From Nocardia sp. MH4 (GTDB taxonomy: Bacteria; Actinomycetota; Actinomycetes; Mycobacteriales; Mycobacteriaceae): a stretch of 64,000 bases of DNA. This document shows, in pieces, positions 8,925-18,862 of the stretch. The stretch covers positions 1 to 64,000 of the forward strand of contig NZ_LPNR01000110.1 in the NCBI RefSeq assembly GCF_019266065.1, read 5' to 3'. The notes under the pieces are model-generated. The model did no database searches, was not told the DNA's origin, and was given only the letters and a program-made list of their open reading frames with translations. Position 1 is the stretch's first letter. Each line of letters opens with the position of its first letter. A program made the translations under genes and the position numbers.

Positions 8925-10157
8925 GTGACCGCAACTGATGATCGACCCGTCTGGGCTGTTCGGATGCGTTCGGAACGTGACGCGAGGGGATGGTCGCAAG
9001 CCGATGCCGTCCGCGCGATGCGTGCCAAGTCCTCCCACAACCTGCCGACGGACAGTACCCTGCTGCGCAACTGGCGGCGCTGGGAGTCCGGGGAATCGCG
9101 CCCCGACGAGTTCTACGCGCCGATCATCGCGGCCGCGTTCGACACCGTCCCCGCCGCGTTCTTCCCCAAGTCCCGGCCCAACCGCGATGACGAGCTGTTA
9201 TCGGCGACCGGTATGGACACGCTCGAGTTCATCGGCAGACTCCGGATGTCCGACGTCAACAGCGCCACCCTGGACGCGGTGCGGATCACCGCCGAACGGC
9301 TGTGCTGCGAGTACGCCTACGCCGACCCGCACGAGCTGCACGCCGAGGGCACCGCGTGGCTGCGCCGGATCACCTCGCTGCTCGACGGCAGGCTCACCCT
9401 GAGCCAGCATCGGGAGATCCTCGTGCTGGCGGGCTGGGTGGCGTTGCTGGTCGGTTGCGTCGATTACGACCTCGGACACCGGGCCGGCGCCGAGGCCACC
9501 CGGCGGGCCGCGGATTCGCTGGGCCGCGAGGCGGGCAACGTCGAGATCTCGGCGTGGGCCGCCGAGATGTCGGCCTGGTTCGCGCTCACCCAGGGCAATT
9601 TCCGGGGCGCGATCGACGTCTCGGAGAAGGCCATGCCGGGCACCGCCTCGATGGGTGTCGGGGTGCAGCTGGCCGCCCAACGGGCCAAGGGCTGGGCCCG
9701 CCTCGGTGATCGCCGGGCGGTGCAGACCGCGCTCGACGAGGGCAGGGCGATCCTGTCGCGGATGGGTCATCCGGCCGATCTGCACAACCACTTCGTCGTC
9801 GACGCGACCAAGTTCGACTTCTACGCGATGGACTGCTGCCGGGTCGCGGGCCAGGACCGGCTGGCCGAACGCTACGCCCAGCAGGTGATCAGCGATTCGA
9901 CCAGGCCCGACGGTTCGGTCCGCAACCCGATGCGGGTCTCGGAGGCCCGGCTGACGCTGGCCGTGGTCGCCGTGCGCGACCGCGATCTCGAGCGCGCGGT
10001 CGAGGAGGGCGTCGCGGCGTTCACGGCGGGTCGCCGCTCGCTGCCGTCGCTGGCCTGGATCGCCGGCGAGGCGGCCAGGGAGATCATCGAACGCTATCCG
10101 GGAGATCCGCGCACCCGGTCGTTCCTCGAGCAGCTGCGCTCGCTCAACGTCGGGTGA
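8925..10157 (+). CDS. XRE-family regulator with C-terminal TPR-like repeats
   Basis: 410 residues. The first 75 or so form a helix-turn-helix (SERDARGWSQADAVRAM onwards, with NWRRWESGESRP as the recognition region). The remaining 330 residues are helical and rich in Ala/Leu/Arg repeats typical of the TPR-like sensor half of actinobacterial XRE regulators. It lies 83 bp upstream of the Jet operon on the same strand and has its own leaderless promoter, as does jetA, so co-transcription is not required. It might regulate the Jet genes, but this is inference. Related proteins regulate morphology, plasmid transfer or metabolite pathways. Confidence 0.88.
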   Translation: MTATDDRPVWAVRMRSERDARGWSQADAVRAMRAKSSHNLPTDSTLLRNWRRWESGESRPDEFYAPIIAAAFDTVPAAFFPKSRPNRDDELLSATGMDTLEFIGRLRMSDVNSATLDAVRITAERLCCEYAYADPHELHAEGTAWLRRITSLLDGRLTLSQHREILVLAGWVALLVGCVDYDLGHRAGAEATRRAADSLGREAGNVEISAWAAEMSAWFALTQGNFRGAIDVSEKAMPGTASMGVGVQLAAQRAKGWARLGDRRAVQTALDEGRAILSRMGHPADLHNHFVVDATKFDFYAMDCCRVAGQDRLAERYAQQVISDSTRPDGSVRNPMRVSEARLTLAVVAVRDRDLERAVEEGVAAFTAGRRSLPSLAWIAGEAAREIIERYPGDPRTRSFLEQLRSLNVG

Positions 10158-10227
10158 GCGGGGCTTACCAGACGGCGGGGGCACGCCGATCCGGGGCGGG
10201 TCCCCCGGGGCGCGCGGCGGCCACCAC

Positions 10228-10233
10228 TAATCT
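10228..10233 (+). promoter_or_regulatory. -10 box of leaderless jet-operon promoter
   Basis: TAATCT ends 7 nt before the GTG at 10241, fixing that codon as the jetA start. The same hexamer serves mftE at 31711-31716. Confidence 0.5.
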
Positions 10234-10240
10234 GTCTACG

Positions 10241-11800
10241 GTGACCGACCTCGCCGACGGCCTGCCCAGCGCCGTACCCGCCCTGTGGGACGAGCGGCTG
10301 CGGTTGTTCTCGTTCGCGACCGCGGAGAAGCGCGCCGACTACCTGCGGGTGCTGCGCGCCTTCGACAGTGCCCGCGCCGCCTACGTGGTGCTGCTGCACG
10401 CCGACGACGTCGCCGAGTGGATCGCCAGAGCCGAGACCGGCGGGCAGGCCGGGCCCGCGGGCGTGCCGCTGCCCGCGGTCGAGATCGGTCCGCTGCTCGA
10501 GCAGCTGCACCGCTGGGGCGTGCTGGAGCGCAGCTACGACGGCACCCGCGCGGCCACTCTGGCCGAGTACCGCAACCGGCACTACGTCTACCAGTTCGCG
10601 CAGGCGGGCTTCCAGGCGTACCGGGCGGTGGCCGGCGTGCTGACGGCCCGGATGGACGACGCGTCGCTGTCACGCCTGGTGCTGCCCGAACTGCTCACCG
10701 ACCTGCGTACCCTGGCCGCGGCCAATCGCGACGGCGACGCCGAGCGGGTCTACACCACGCTGCGCAGGCTCGACGCCGCGCTCACCGACATGGCCGCGCG
10801 CGCGGCGCACTTCTACCTGTCGCTGGGCGATCTGGTGCGCACGACCGAGATCACCCCGGAATCCTTTCTCGCGCACAAGGACGCGCTGCTGGCGCACATG
10901 CGCGAGTTCAGCATGGACCTGGCCCGGTTCGCCCCCCGGCTGGCGGCCGCGATCGGCGAGGTGGAGGCCACCGGCGTCGAGCAGCTGATCGGCCGCGCGG
11001 CGAGCTGCGACGAGCGGGTGCTGCTGAGCCCGGCCGAACGCGAGGCCGACTGGCGCTCGCGCTGGGACGGCCTGCGCACCTGGTTCGTGGCGGCGGGCGG
11101 CGGCGAGGCGAACGAGTCGTGTGAGGCCGACCGGCTGCGCGAGGCGACGATGAGCGCGATCGCCGCGGTGCTGTCGCTGCTGCGCCGGGTCACCGAGACC
11201 CGCCGCGGCGGGGTCAGCCGGGAATCGGCGCTGCGGCATCTGGCCGCCTGGTTCGTCGACACCCCCACCACGGGCAGCGCGCACGCGCTCTACGACGCGG
11301 TGTTCGGCCTGGGCAGGCCCCGGCACCTGGCGCTCGAGCATCCCGACGCCGAGGTGATCCCGCCGGGCCGGTCCTGGTGGGAGGCACCGCCGTTGGAGAT
11401 CTCACGGACCCTCGCCGAGACCGGTCGCGCGCCGACCGCGGGCGCGCCGGCCCGGATCGCGCGCAACGACGCGGGCATCCGCAGGTTGCGCGAGGCCCAG
11501 CTGGCGGCCCAGCGCGAGCGGGCCGCGGCCGCGGCCTCCCTGGCCACCGGCGCCGTGCACGAACGGGTCCTGGACCAGCGCGAGACCGAGGTGTTGCTGC
11601 GCCTGCTCGACGCCGCGTCGACAGCGTGGGTGCCGGTCAGCGGAAAGGTCGACGGCACAACGGGTTCCGACAACGGCGTGACACTGACGGTGCGGCCGTG
11701 CGACGGGTCGACCGTCATCCGCACCGCGGCGGGCCTGCTGCACCTGAACAACCGCCGCCTCGAGGTCACCGCGACCACGCGACGGGGGACGCCACGATGA
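10241..11800 (+). CDS. jetA: Wadjet-type JetA homologue (TIGR02677/DUF2397 family)
   Basis: 519 residues, mostly helical. It resembles the TIGR02677 family, the kleisin-like JetA subunit of type II Wadjet SMC complexes, which restrict circular plasmids. In such complexes JetA bridges the two SMC heads. Visible features are the N-terminal winged-helix-like block (DERLRLFSFATAEKRADYLRVLRAF), a long coiled/helical middle (residues 150-330) and a C-terminal domain with LAAWFVDTPTTGSAHALYDAVFGL. I chose GTG 10241, preceded by a leaderless -10 box, over an earlier in-frame codon at 10154. The stop overlaps the jetB start as ATGA. Family assignment rests on recognition plus the order A-B-C. Confidence 0.85.
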   Translation: MTDLADGLPSAVPALWDERLRLFSFATAEKRADYLRVLRAFDSARAAYVVLLHADDVAEWIARAETGGQAGPAGVPLPAVEIGPLLEQLHRWGVLERSYDGTRAATLAEYRNRHYVYQFAQAGFQAYRAVAGVLTARMDDASLSRLVLPELLTDLRTLAAANRDGDAERVYTTLRRLDAALTDMAARAAHFYLSLGDLVRTTEITPESFLAHKDALLAHMREFSMDLARFAPRLAAAIGEVEATGVEQLIGRAASCDERVLLSPAEREADWRSRWDGLRTWFVAAGGGEANESCEADRLREATMSAIAAVLSLLRRVTETRRGGVSRESALRHLAAWFVDTPTTGSAHALYDAVFGLGRPRHLALEHPDAEVIPPGRSWWEAPPLEISRTLAETGRAPTAGAPARIARNDAGIRRLREAQLAAQRERAAAAASLATGAVHERVLDQRETEVLLRLLDAASTAWVPVSGKVDGTTGSDNGVTLTVRPCDGSTVIRTAAGLLHLNNRRLEVTATTRRGTPR

Positions 11801-13179
11801 GACCGCACCGCCGCATCGACGCCCTCGCCCTGGACAGCTACCAGCGCGCCGCCCGCGTCATGCTCGCCAACCACCTGGTCACCCGGGTCTATCCCGACCG
11901 GATCGCGCTGCCGCTGATCCGGCGCTGGGCCACCGAACTGCGCGAGGACCTCGCCGAACTGTTCGGCTACCGCCTCGAGGTCACCGAGACCACGGCTCGG
12001 CTGTATCCGGTGCACGACCGGCTCGACGACACCCTGCCCGCGCGCAGCGTCAACGACCGCGTCTTCGACCGCCGCCGCTACGCCTATCTCTCCTTGGCCC
12101 TGGCCGCGCTCGGCCGCGCGGGCGACCAGATCACGCTGTCGGAATTGGCCGAACACGTGGCCGATTACGCGAGCCGGATCGACGGCCTCGAGCTGTCCAC
12201 CGAGCGGGCCGCCGATCGGGACGCGTTCGTCGACGCGGTCGGCTGGCTCGGCGCCAGGGGCGCGCTCACCCTGGCCGACGGTGACGCGGGCGGCTGGGCC
12301 AGCGACCCGGAGGCGGGCGAGGCCCTCTACGACATCGACCGGCCGGTGGTGTTCGCGCTGTTCCGGCCGCCGCGCGCGCTGCAGCATCTGCACAGCGTGC
12401 GGGGTCTGCTGGCCGAGGACACCGAGCACGCGCCCGCCGAACAGGCCCGCCGGGTGCGCCGCGCGCTGGTGGAACGTCCGGTCGTATACCTCGAAGACCT
12501 CTCCCCCGCCGAGCGCGCCCTGCTCGGCCAGGACCGCGTGGTCGACGAGGTCGAGTACTGCACCGGCCTGCGCGCCGAGCGGCGCGCCGAAGGGGTCGCG
12601 CTCATCGACACCTCGGGCAGGCTCTCCGACACCCGCTTCCCCGGCACCGGCACGCTCGCGCAGGTGGCGCTGCTGCTCATCGGCGAGATCGCCGACATCG
12701 TCCTCGACATCGACGACCCGGTCGCGCGCCATCCCGCGCCGACCACCGAGGACGCGCTGCTCGACCAGCTCGACGCGGCCATCCCCGCGGCGGGCGTGTT
12801 CGCCCCGCTCGCCGAGGATCCCGAAACACCGGACCCGCCTGCGGATTCCGTCGACGACGAACTCGCCGACACCGAGCCGCTCACCTATCCGTTCCTCGAC
12901 GACGTCTGGGTGCGCGGCACGGTCACCGCGCTGACCGACCGCTACGGCGCCACCTTCGCCGCGCAGTGGCAGGCCGATGTCGGCGGGCTCACCGCCGAGG
13001 TCGTCGCGCTGCTCACCAAGCTTCGGCTGGTGCGGCCGGTCGAGGGCGGGCTGCTGATCCTGCCCGCGCTGGCCAGGTATCGGGGCGCGGTGGTCACCGT
13101 GCGGGTCCGCCAGGCCGAGGAATTGTTCGTCACCGCCGCCGACACCGACGGCAGCAGCACCGGAACGGGAGGGAACTGA
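11797..13179 (+). CDS. jetB: Wadjet-type JetB homologue (TIGR02678/DUF2398 family)
   Basis: 460 residues. It matches the TIGR02678 family, the KITE-like winged-helix subunit that binds JetA. N-terminal signature: a region around YQRAARVMLANHLVTRVYPD, then LIRRWATELREDLAELFGYRLEV and the RRRYAYLSLALAAL helix. The C-terminus has an acidic linker (near residues 345-365) followed by a second compact domain. It starts with ATG in an ATGA overlap with jetA and is followed 4 bp later by jetC, so the three proteins are probably made in fixed ratio. Confidence 0.85.
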   Translation: MRPHRRIDALALDSYQRAARVMLANHLVTRVYPDRIALPLIRRWATELREDLAELFGYRLEVTETTARLYPVHDRLDDTLPARSVNDRVFDRRRYAYLSLALAALGRAGDQITLSELAEHVADYASRIDGLELSTERAADRDAFVDAVGWLGARGALTLADGDAGGWASDPEAGEALYDIDRPVVFALFRPPRALQHLHSVRGLLAEDTEHAPAEQARRVRRALVERPVVYLEDLSPAERALLGQDRVVDEVEYCTGLRAERRAEGVALIDTSGRLSDTRFPGTGTLAQVALLLIGEIADIVLDIDDPVARHPAPTTEDALLDQLDAAIPAAGVFAPLAEDPETPDPPADSVDDELADTEPLTYPFLDDVWVRGTVTALTDRYGATFAAQWQADVGGLTAEVVALLTKLRLVRPVEGGLLILPALARYRGAVVTVRVRQAEELFVTAADTDGSSTGTGGN

Positions 13180-13183
13180 GCAG

Positions 13184-16100
13184 ATGTCGCTCATTCACGG
13201 CGGAGTGCGTTTCGTCCCGACCCGCGCGGGCATCGTCAACCTCTGGGACTACCGCGACCAGGAGTTCTGTTTCGCCGACGGCAGGCTCGTGCTGCGCGGT
13301 CCGAACGGATCGGGCAAGACCAAGGCCCTGGAGGTGCTGTTCCCGTTCGTGCTCGACGGACGGATCGAGCCGCGCAGGCTCAATCCGTTCGCCGGCGAAG
13401 AGCGCACCATGAAGTCGAATCTGCTCTATCGCAAGCAGGAATCGGCCTACTCGTATGTCTGGATGGAGTTCGCGCGCGGCAGCTGGGAGGACCCGGAGGT
13501 CGTCACGGTCGGCATCGGCATGCGCGCCACCCGGTCCTCGGACAAGGTCACCCGCTGGTATTTCGTCGCCGACGGGCGCGCGGGCGTCGACTTCTCCTTG
13601 ATCGGCCCCGACGACCGGCCGCTGACCCGCAAGCAGCTCGCCGAGCAGATCGGCAGTGACGCCATCGTCGACCGGCCGGTGGAGTACCGGGCCGCCATCG
13701 ACGCCCGCATGTTCGGGCTCGGAGTGCAGCGCTACGACCAGCTGATCAATCTGATCCTCACGCTGCGCCGACCGCAGCTGGCCAAGAACCTCGACCCCCG
13801 CGGCCTGTCGCAGGCACTCACCGACGGCCTGCGCCCGCTCGACGAGCAGCTGATCCTGGACGCGGCCCGGTCCTTCAGCGATATGGAGGAGGTCGGGCGC
13901 ACCCTGGACGGGCTCGTCCAAGCCGACACCGCGACGCGCCGCTTCGTCGACGTGTACCGCAAATACCTCGCCGTGCAGGCCAAGACCGATGTCGACCAGG
14001 TGCGTGCCCGCCTCGACGCGGTCACCAACGCCTCGACCGCCCTGTTCGCGGCCACTGCCCTGCGCACCCGGCGCGAGGCCGACCGCACCGCCGCCGAGGC
14101 CAGGGCCGAGGAGGCCGACCGCGCCTACGAACAGGCCATCGCCGACCGCGAGAACCTGCAGCGCTCGAGCGCCTACGAGGGCAAACAGCAGCTCGACGAC
14201 CTCGCCGACGCTGTCCGCAGGCTCGAGACCTCCGCCGCCGTGCACCGCGACAAGGCCGCCGAGGCCGGCCAGACCCTGCAGCGCCGCGCCGAGGAAGCCG
14301 AGCGCGCCGCCGAGGCCGTGCGCACCGCCGCCGCCGCGCTGGTCCGCGGCGAGGACGCCCTGCGTGCCGCGGCCGAGGAGGCCGGCATCGAGTGGACCAC
14401 GCCAGGTGCCGACGGCCGCGGTGATCAGATCACCGCCGCCGTGCGCGGCCACGCCGAGGAACGCGACGCCGACGTCCGCGCGGTGCGCAAGGCGTTGAGC
14501 CGCTGGGAAGCCCTGGCCGCCGATCGCACCCGCGCCCAGCGCCTGGCCGAACGCGCCGTGGAACTGCGCGACGCCGCGGCCGCCGAGGTGGCCCACGCCG
14601 AAGCCGCCGTCACGCTGGCCAGGACCGAATCGGCTGCCGCCCTGCGCACCTGGTGGCAGACCAACGCGGCGGTGCTGGCGCCGATCGCCGCGGGCACGCT
14701 GCCGACCGGTCACGACACCGACCTCGGTTCCGGCGGCATTCCGCGCAGCGCCGATGCGGAGCGCCCTGGGCTTTTCGATGCCTTGACCTCGGCCCTCGCC
14801 GCGGCGGGCACGGAGGACGCCCCGTCCGTGCACGAGGTGCTGGCCGAGTATTGCGAGCCCTTGCAGGACCAGATCCGCACCCGACGGCAGGAAGCCAAGG
14901 CGCGGGCGGCGGCCGCGGCCGCACGCCGGGAAACGCTGGTCGCCGAGCGCGACAAGGTGGCCGCCGAACGCGACGACGCGCCGCCGCCGCACCCGACCGA
15001 CCCCCGCGAGCCGACAGACCTTCCCGGCGTGCCCTTCTGGCGCTCGGTCCGGTTCGCGGACGCGGTGGCCCCGGCCGAAGCCGCGGGTATCGAGGCCGCT
15101 CTCCAGGCGACCGGGCTCCTCGACGCCTGGATCTGTGACCCGGCCCGCGTCCCCGATGTCGACGGGGTCCGCTATCTGCTCCCGCTGCCCGCCGCCGATC
15201 GCCCGGCCGGTCGCACCCTCGCCGACGTCCTTGTCGTCGAGGACGGCTCCGACGATCTGGCGATCCCGACGAGCATCGTCGCCGAGGTGCTGGCCTCGAT
15301 CGCACTCGACGAAGCACCCGCCGCCGACGCGGCGGGCACCGAACCGAGGGTGGCCGGAACGACTGCCGCTGGAGTGCTCCGCCTCCCGGCGGGCGCGGGC
15401 GATCCCGTCGTCGTCGGCACTGCCGGCATCTTCCGGCACGGCCTGCACGTCGGACGCCACACCAAGCCCGACGCCGAGTTCCTCGGCGCGACCGCGCGCG
15501 CCCGCCGCCGGGAACTGCGCCAGGCCGAACTCGACGCGGCGATCGAGGCCGCTGCCGCCGAAGCCGAGGCGGCGAAGGCCGACGAGGCCACGGCCACCGC
15601 CGAATTGGCGACCCTCAGCGCCGCGACGAAGTCCCTGCCCCGCCCGTCCGCGATCACCGCCGCGCTGCGCGCGGTCGCGGAGACGGCCGGTCTCATGCGG
15701 TCGCGATCGGAGGCCGTCACCCAGACCGAACGCGATCTGGACCAGGCGGTCGGCGAGGCCACCGCGATGGACAAGAAGCTGCGAGCCACCGCGCAGGCGC
15801 ATCGCACGCCGACCGAGGCCCGCGAACTCGACGCGCTCGCCGCCGCGATCCGGCACTTCGAGAACACCGGCACCGGGCTGCTGCGGCTGCGCGCCGAACA
15901 CGAGCGCGAACGTGAACGCGAACGCGAGGGCGCCGACCGGCACGACGAGGCGCGAGCGCTGGCCGAGGCCTTCGCCGAGGAGGCCGAGGCCGCCCGGCTC
16001 GGGTTCACCGAACAGCAGCGCAAGCTCGAGACCCTGCGGGAAGCGCTGGGCGCCGGCGCCGCCGACATCGACCGCGACCTCGAGGCCGCCCGCGCCGCGA

Positions 16101-17539
16101 TCGAGGCGGCCAAGGCCGAGCAGCGAGCCGCGCGCAAGGCCGCCAATGCCGCGATCGAGGCGGTCGGCGACGCCGAGGCCGCCTACCGCACCGCCAACGA
16201 GGCACTGGCCACCGCGCTCACCGAGGTGCTGGCGGAGGTGCGGTCGCTGGCGCCCTACGCCCGGCCTGACCTGCTCAGTCTGCTCGGTGCCTCGGTCGAG
16301 CACCGCTGGCCGAGCACCGATGCCGCGTGGTCGACCCCGGAGCAGTTGCAGTACCGGATCCTCGCCGCCGGACCGGAGACCGACCCGGTCGTGCTGCCCG
16401 AGGAGGTGGCCGCCCTGTTCGCCGACCTCGACACCGCCACCACCCAGGTGCGAGCCACCGAAGCCGGGCGCAAGTCCACCCGGTCGGCGGTGACCAGCGC
16501 GCTGCAGGAGTTCGATGCCGCGCTCACCGCGTCGGGCCGCGACTATCGACTGCACTGGGATGCCGCCGACGGCCTGACCGTGGTCGCCGTGCACGACGAG
16601 AACGGTCAGGCCGCGCTCGCCGATTTCGCGGCTCGGATCGACGCCGCGCGCCGCGATCAGGAACTGCTGCTCACCGACGCCGAGCGCCGCATCCTGGAGG
16701 ACGCGCTGCTGACCGGCCTGGCCCAGCAGATCCACGAACGCACCAGCGACGCCCGCGAACTCATCACCCGCATGGGCGCGGAGATGAAGCAGCGCCGGAT
16801 GTCGTCGGGCAACACCATCGGCGTGCACTGGATCCTGGCCGACGGCCTGTCCGAGGCCGCCCGCGCCATGTGCAAACTGCTCGACCGGGACACCGCGGCG
16901 CTGAGCCCGGAGGATCTGGGCGCCGTGCGCGCCCATTTCGCCGCGGAGATCCGCGCGGCCCGCACCGCCCACCCGGAGCGGTCCTACCCCGAGATCCTCG
17001 GCGCCACCCTCGATTACCGCACCTGGCGGGTGTTCTCGTTCACCCTGATCAACGGCGACGGCAGCGAGGACAAGCTGACCGTGGCCCGGCACAGCGCGCT
17101 CTCCGGTGGCGAGCAGTCGGTCTCGCTGCACCTGCCGCTGTTCGCGGCCGCGCACGTGATGCTCGACTCCGCCGATCCGCAGGCTCCCCGTCTGCTGGCG
17201 CTGGACGAGGCGTTCGCGGGCGTCGACGACAACGGCCGTAGCGAATTGCTCGGCCTGAGTGTGCAATTCGACCTCGATCTGTTCATGACCGGCTACGACC
17301 TGTGGATCACCTACGGCCACGTCCCCGGCTGCGCACACTACGACCTGGCGCACTCGACCGCCGAGAACACCGTCAGCGCCACGCTGCTGGTCTGGGACAG
17401 CGGCGAACTGCTGGCCGAACACGACGGCGGCGACCTGACCACGGCGCTGGGCTCCCCCAACCGCCGCCGCGTCCCCAACACCATCGAGGGCGGCCTCACT
17501 CTGGAGGGCATGCCGGGCGAACCGGCCCCGGTGGGCTGA
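13184..17539 (+). CDS. jetC: Wadjet-type JetC SMC-like ATPase (TIGR02680 family)
   Basis: 1451 residues, the expected size for the SMC motor of a type II Wadjet complex, which extrudes DNA loops. The N-terminal ATPase half has Walker A GPNGSGKT at residues 39-46. Two long Ala/Glu/Arg-rich coiled coils (about 260-540 and 760-1030) flank a hinge-like globular region. The C-terminal ATPase half has the signature LSGGEQ near 1306 and Walker B RLLALDEAF near 1336. All residues needed for ATP hydrolysis look intact. A strong hairpin follows 28 bp after the stop, and no JetD (TIGR02679) gene comes next, which is unusual because JetD is the nuclease of the system. Confidence 0.9.
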   Translation: MSLIHGGVRFVPTRAGIVNLWDYRDQEFCFADGRLVLRGPNGSGKTKALEVLFPFVLDGRIEPRRLNPFAGEERTMKSNLLYRKQESAYSYVWMEFARGSWEDPEVVTVGIGMRATRSSDKVTRWYFVADGRAGVDFSLIGPDDRPLTRKQLAEQIGSDAIVDRPVEYRAAIDARMFGLGVQRYDQLINLILTLRRPQLAKNLDPRGLSQALTDGLRPLDEQLILDAARSFSDMEEVGRTLDGLVQADTATRRFVDVYRKYLAVQAKTDVDQVRARLDAVTNASTALFAATALRTRREADRTAAEARAEEADRAYEQAIADRENLQRSSAYEGKQQLDDLADAVRRLETSAAVHRDKAAEAGQTLQRRAEEAERAAEAVRTAAAALVRGEDALRAAAEEAGIEWTTPGADGRGDQITAAVRGHAEERDADVRAVRKALSRWEALAADRTRAQRLAERAVELRDAAAAEVAHAEAAVTLARTESAAALRTWWQTNAAVLAPIAAGTLPTGHDTDLGSGGIPRSADAERPGLFDALTSALAAAGTEDAPSVHEVLAEYCEPLQDQIRTRRQEAKARAAAAAARRETLVAERDKVAAERDDAPPPHPTDPREPTDLPGVPFWRSVRFADAVAPAEAAGIEAALQATGLLDAWICDPARVPDVDGVRYLLPLPAADRPAGRTLADVLVVEDGSDDLAIPTSIVAEVLASIALDEAPAADAAGTEPRVAGTTAAGVLRLPAGAGDPVVVGTAGIFRHGLHVGRHTKPDAEFLGATARARRRELRQAELDAAIEAAAAEAEAAKADEATATAELATLSAATKSLPRPSAITAALRAVAETAGLMRSRSEAVTQTERDLDQAVGEATAMDKKLRATAQAHRTPTEARELDALAAAIRHFENTGTGLLRLRAEHEREREREREGADRHDEARALAEAFAEEAEAARLGFTEQQRKLETLREALGAGAADIDRDLEAARAAIEAAKAEQRAARKAANAAIEAVGDAEAAYRTANEALATALTEVLAEVRSLAPYARPDLLSLLGASVEHRWPSTDAAWSTPEQLQYRILAAGPETDPVVLPEEVAALFADLDTATTQVRATEAGRKSTRSAVTSALQEFDAALTASGRDYRLHWDAADGLTVVAVHDENGQAALADFAARIDAARRDQELLLTDAERRILEDALLTGLAQQIHERTSDARELITRMGAEMKQRRMSSGNTIGVHWILADGLSEAARAMCKLLDRDTAALSPEDLGAVRAHFAAEIRAARTAHPERSYPEILGATLDYRTWRVFSFTLINGDGSEDKLTVARHSALSGGEQSVSLHLPLFAAAHVMLDSADPQAPRLLALDEAFAGVDDNGRSELLGLSVQFDLDLFMTGYDLWITYGHVPGCAHYDLAHSTAENTVSATLLVWDSGELLAEHDGGDLTTALGSPNRRRVPNTIEGGLTLEGMPGEPAPVG

Positions 17540-17567
17540 ATGCTCAGGAGCGCCAACCGGTCTTGAC

Positions 17568-17597
17568 GCCACCGCGCCGCCCCGGCGGCGTGGTGGC
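17568..17597 (+). terminator. Terminator of the jetABC operon
   Basis: A 14-bp stem with one mismatch (GCCACCGCGCCGCC/GGCGGCGTGGTGGC) and a 2-nt loop starts 28 bp after jetC. It marks the end of the operon. Confidence 0.7.
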
Positions 17598-18067
17598 CAG
17601 GCAATTGCCGGAAGTCTTAGACCGACCAGTTTTCTTACTCGGAATTAACCGAATCGAATTTCACGGAATCGGTTGCTCGAAATCCTCAGTGCTGCCAGGA
17701 TTTTGCTCGTGACGGGACCGGCCTTGGCCGGGCCGGCACGATCACGGTGCGGTCGCCACCGCACGCCGTCAGCAAGTCTTCAGGGGATCGTCGTGCGATA
17801 TCGACACAATCAACACCGCCCACCCGGGTCGGACCGGCGGTTTTCCGGCGCTGCCGCGGGTCGGGATGCCGTGTGCGGCGGTCGGTCACGACCGCCGCGT
17901 CCGACGATGCGCTGAGTTCGCCGGAACTCGGCCGACCCAGCCCGATGAAGGTGCCGGACATATTCGCCGGAAATGGTTTGCGGCCGTTGCTGGCTCGCCT
18001 GCGCCGGGATCGCCGTTGCACCGATCCGGCGCCGACCTTTCCTTGCCCACCGCGGGATGTGACCACC
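17598..18067. other. Non-coding stretch after the jet operon
   Basis: About 470 bp with no convincing gene. Its first 110 bp are clearly less GC-rich than the surroundings and hold a short inverted repeat (AACCGA/TCGGTT around 17649-17675). An open frame runs into the next gene from 17747, but its Ser/Arg/Pro-rich translation does not look like protein. I found no remnant of a JetD gene. Confidence 0.5.
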
Positions 18068-18862
18068 ATGCAGCTCCCCGTCCCCCTGCGGGACACCACC
18101 CGTCCACTCGCGGCCGCGCTCACCGACGCCGACGCGCGCCGGTTCACCGGCATCCTGCGCGTCACCGGCGAACCGGGCGGTGACATCCGCTGCGTCGACG
18201 GCCGGATCGTGGCCGTGAGTACCGGTGGCGCACCGGATTTCGACGCCCTCGACCCGCACGACGACGCACAGCCGCTCGGCGCGGCCCGCACCCGGCTGCT
18301 GCGGATGACGGCCACCGTCGACGGCACCTTCGCCATCGCGGCGGGCTGGATCGATCGCTGTCACTGGATCGATGCCCACCCGGATGTCGTCGCCGCCGAC
18401 GATTCCGGCTACGACGCCGAGTGGCTGCTCGGCGAGGCCGAGCGCAGGCTGGCCGCGCTCGCGCACGCCGGCTTCTCGCCGTACCGGAACCTGCTGGCGC
18501 TCACCGACTTCGGCCGCTCGGTACGCGAGCAGGGCGCCGAGCTCCTGCGCCTGGTCGACGGCACCAGGAGCTGCCGCGACCTGGCCTTCCTGCTCGGCCG
18601 TCCGCTCTACCCGGTGACCGTCGAGGTCGCGCGCCTGCTCGGCGCCGGTCAGCTGACGGTGCCCGCCCGGCACGCCGCCGACCACCCGCCCGTCCCCGCC
18701 GGGGCGGGCATGGTCGACCCGGCGCTGCCCCGGCGCCGCCGCGGCGCCAGCGGCATCAACGACACCCTCCGGCCGCGTCCACCGCAGGCCGCTCCCCCGT
18801 CCACGACCGCCGTGGACGTACCCGACTCTTCGCCACGGCGGAGAACCGAGAGGATCTCATGA
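18068..18862 (+). CDS. DUF4388/PATAN-like domain protein
   Basis: 264 residues. The N-terminal region (about residues 20-65: FTGILRVTGEPGGDIRCVDGRIVAVSTG) resembles the DUF4388/PATAN fold, often found with small-GTPase and Roadblock signalling modules. A helical middle (YDAEWLLGEAERRLAALAH) leads to a possible winged-helix segment (LLRLVDGTRSCRDLAFLLGR), and the Pro/Arg-rich tail is likely disordered. The stop overlaps the next start as ATGA, so the pair is one unit. I chose ATG 18068; a GTG three codons upstream is equally possible. Function unknown; a role in GTPase-linked or regulatory signalling is inferred from the partner. Confidence 0.65.
   Translation: MQLPVPLRDTTRPLAAALTDADARRFTGILRVTGEPGGDIRCVDGRIVAVSTGGAPDFDALDPHDDAQPLGAARTRLLRMTATVDGTFAIAAGWIDRCHWIDAHPDVVAADDSGYDAEWLLGEAERRLAALAHAGFSPYRNLLALTDFGRSVREQGAELLRLVDGTRSCRDLAFLLGRPLYPVTVEVARLLGAGQLTVPARHAADHPPVPAGAGMVDPALPRRRRGASGINDTLRPRPPQAAPPSTTAVDVPDSSPRRRTERIS

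Noticed and set aside
13130..17572. 1480-codon open frame opposite jetC
   Set aside because: Long antisense frames are expected in such GC-rich DNA; the sense strand carries all SMC ATPase motifs.
17747..18067. N-terminal extension of the DUF4388-like protein
   Set aside because: Residue composition is unlike protein and there is no matching start signal.
17598..18067. Possible JetD remnant after jetC
   Set aside because: I looked for the conserved C-terminal region of the family in all frames and saw none.
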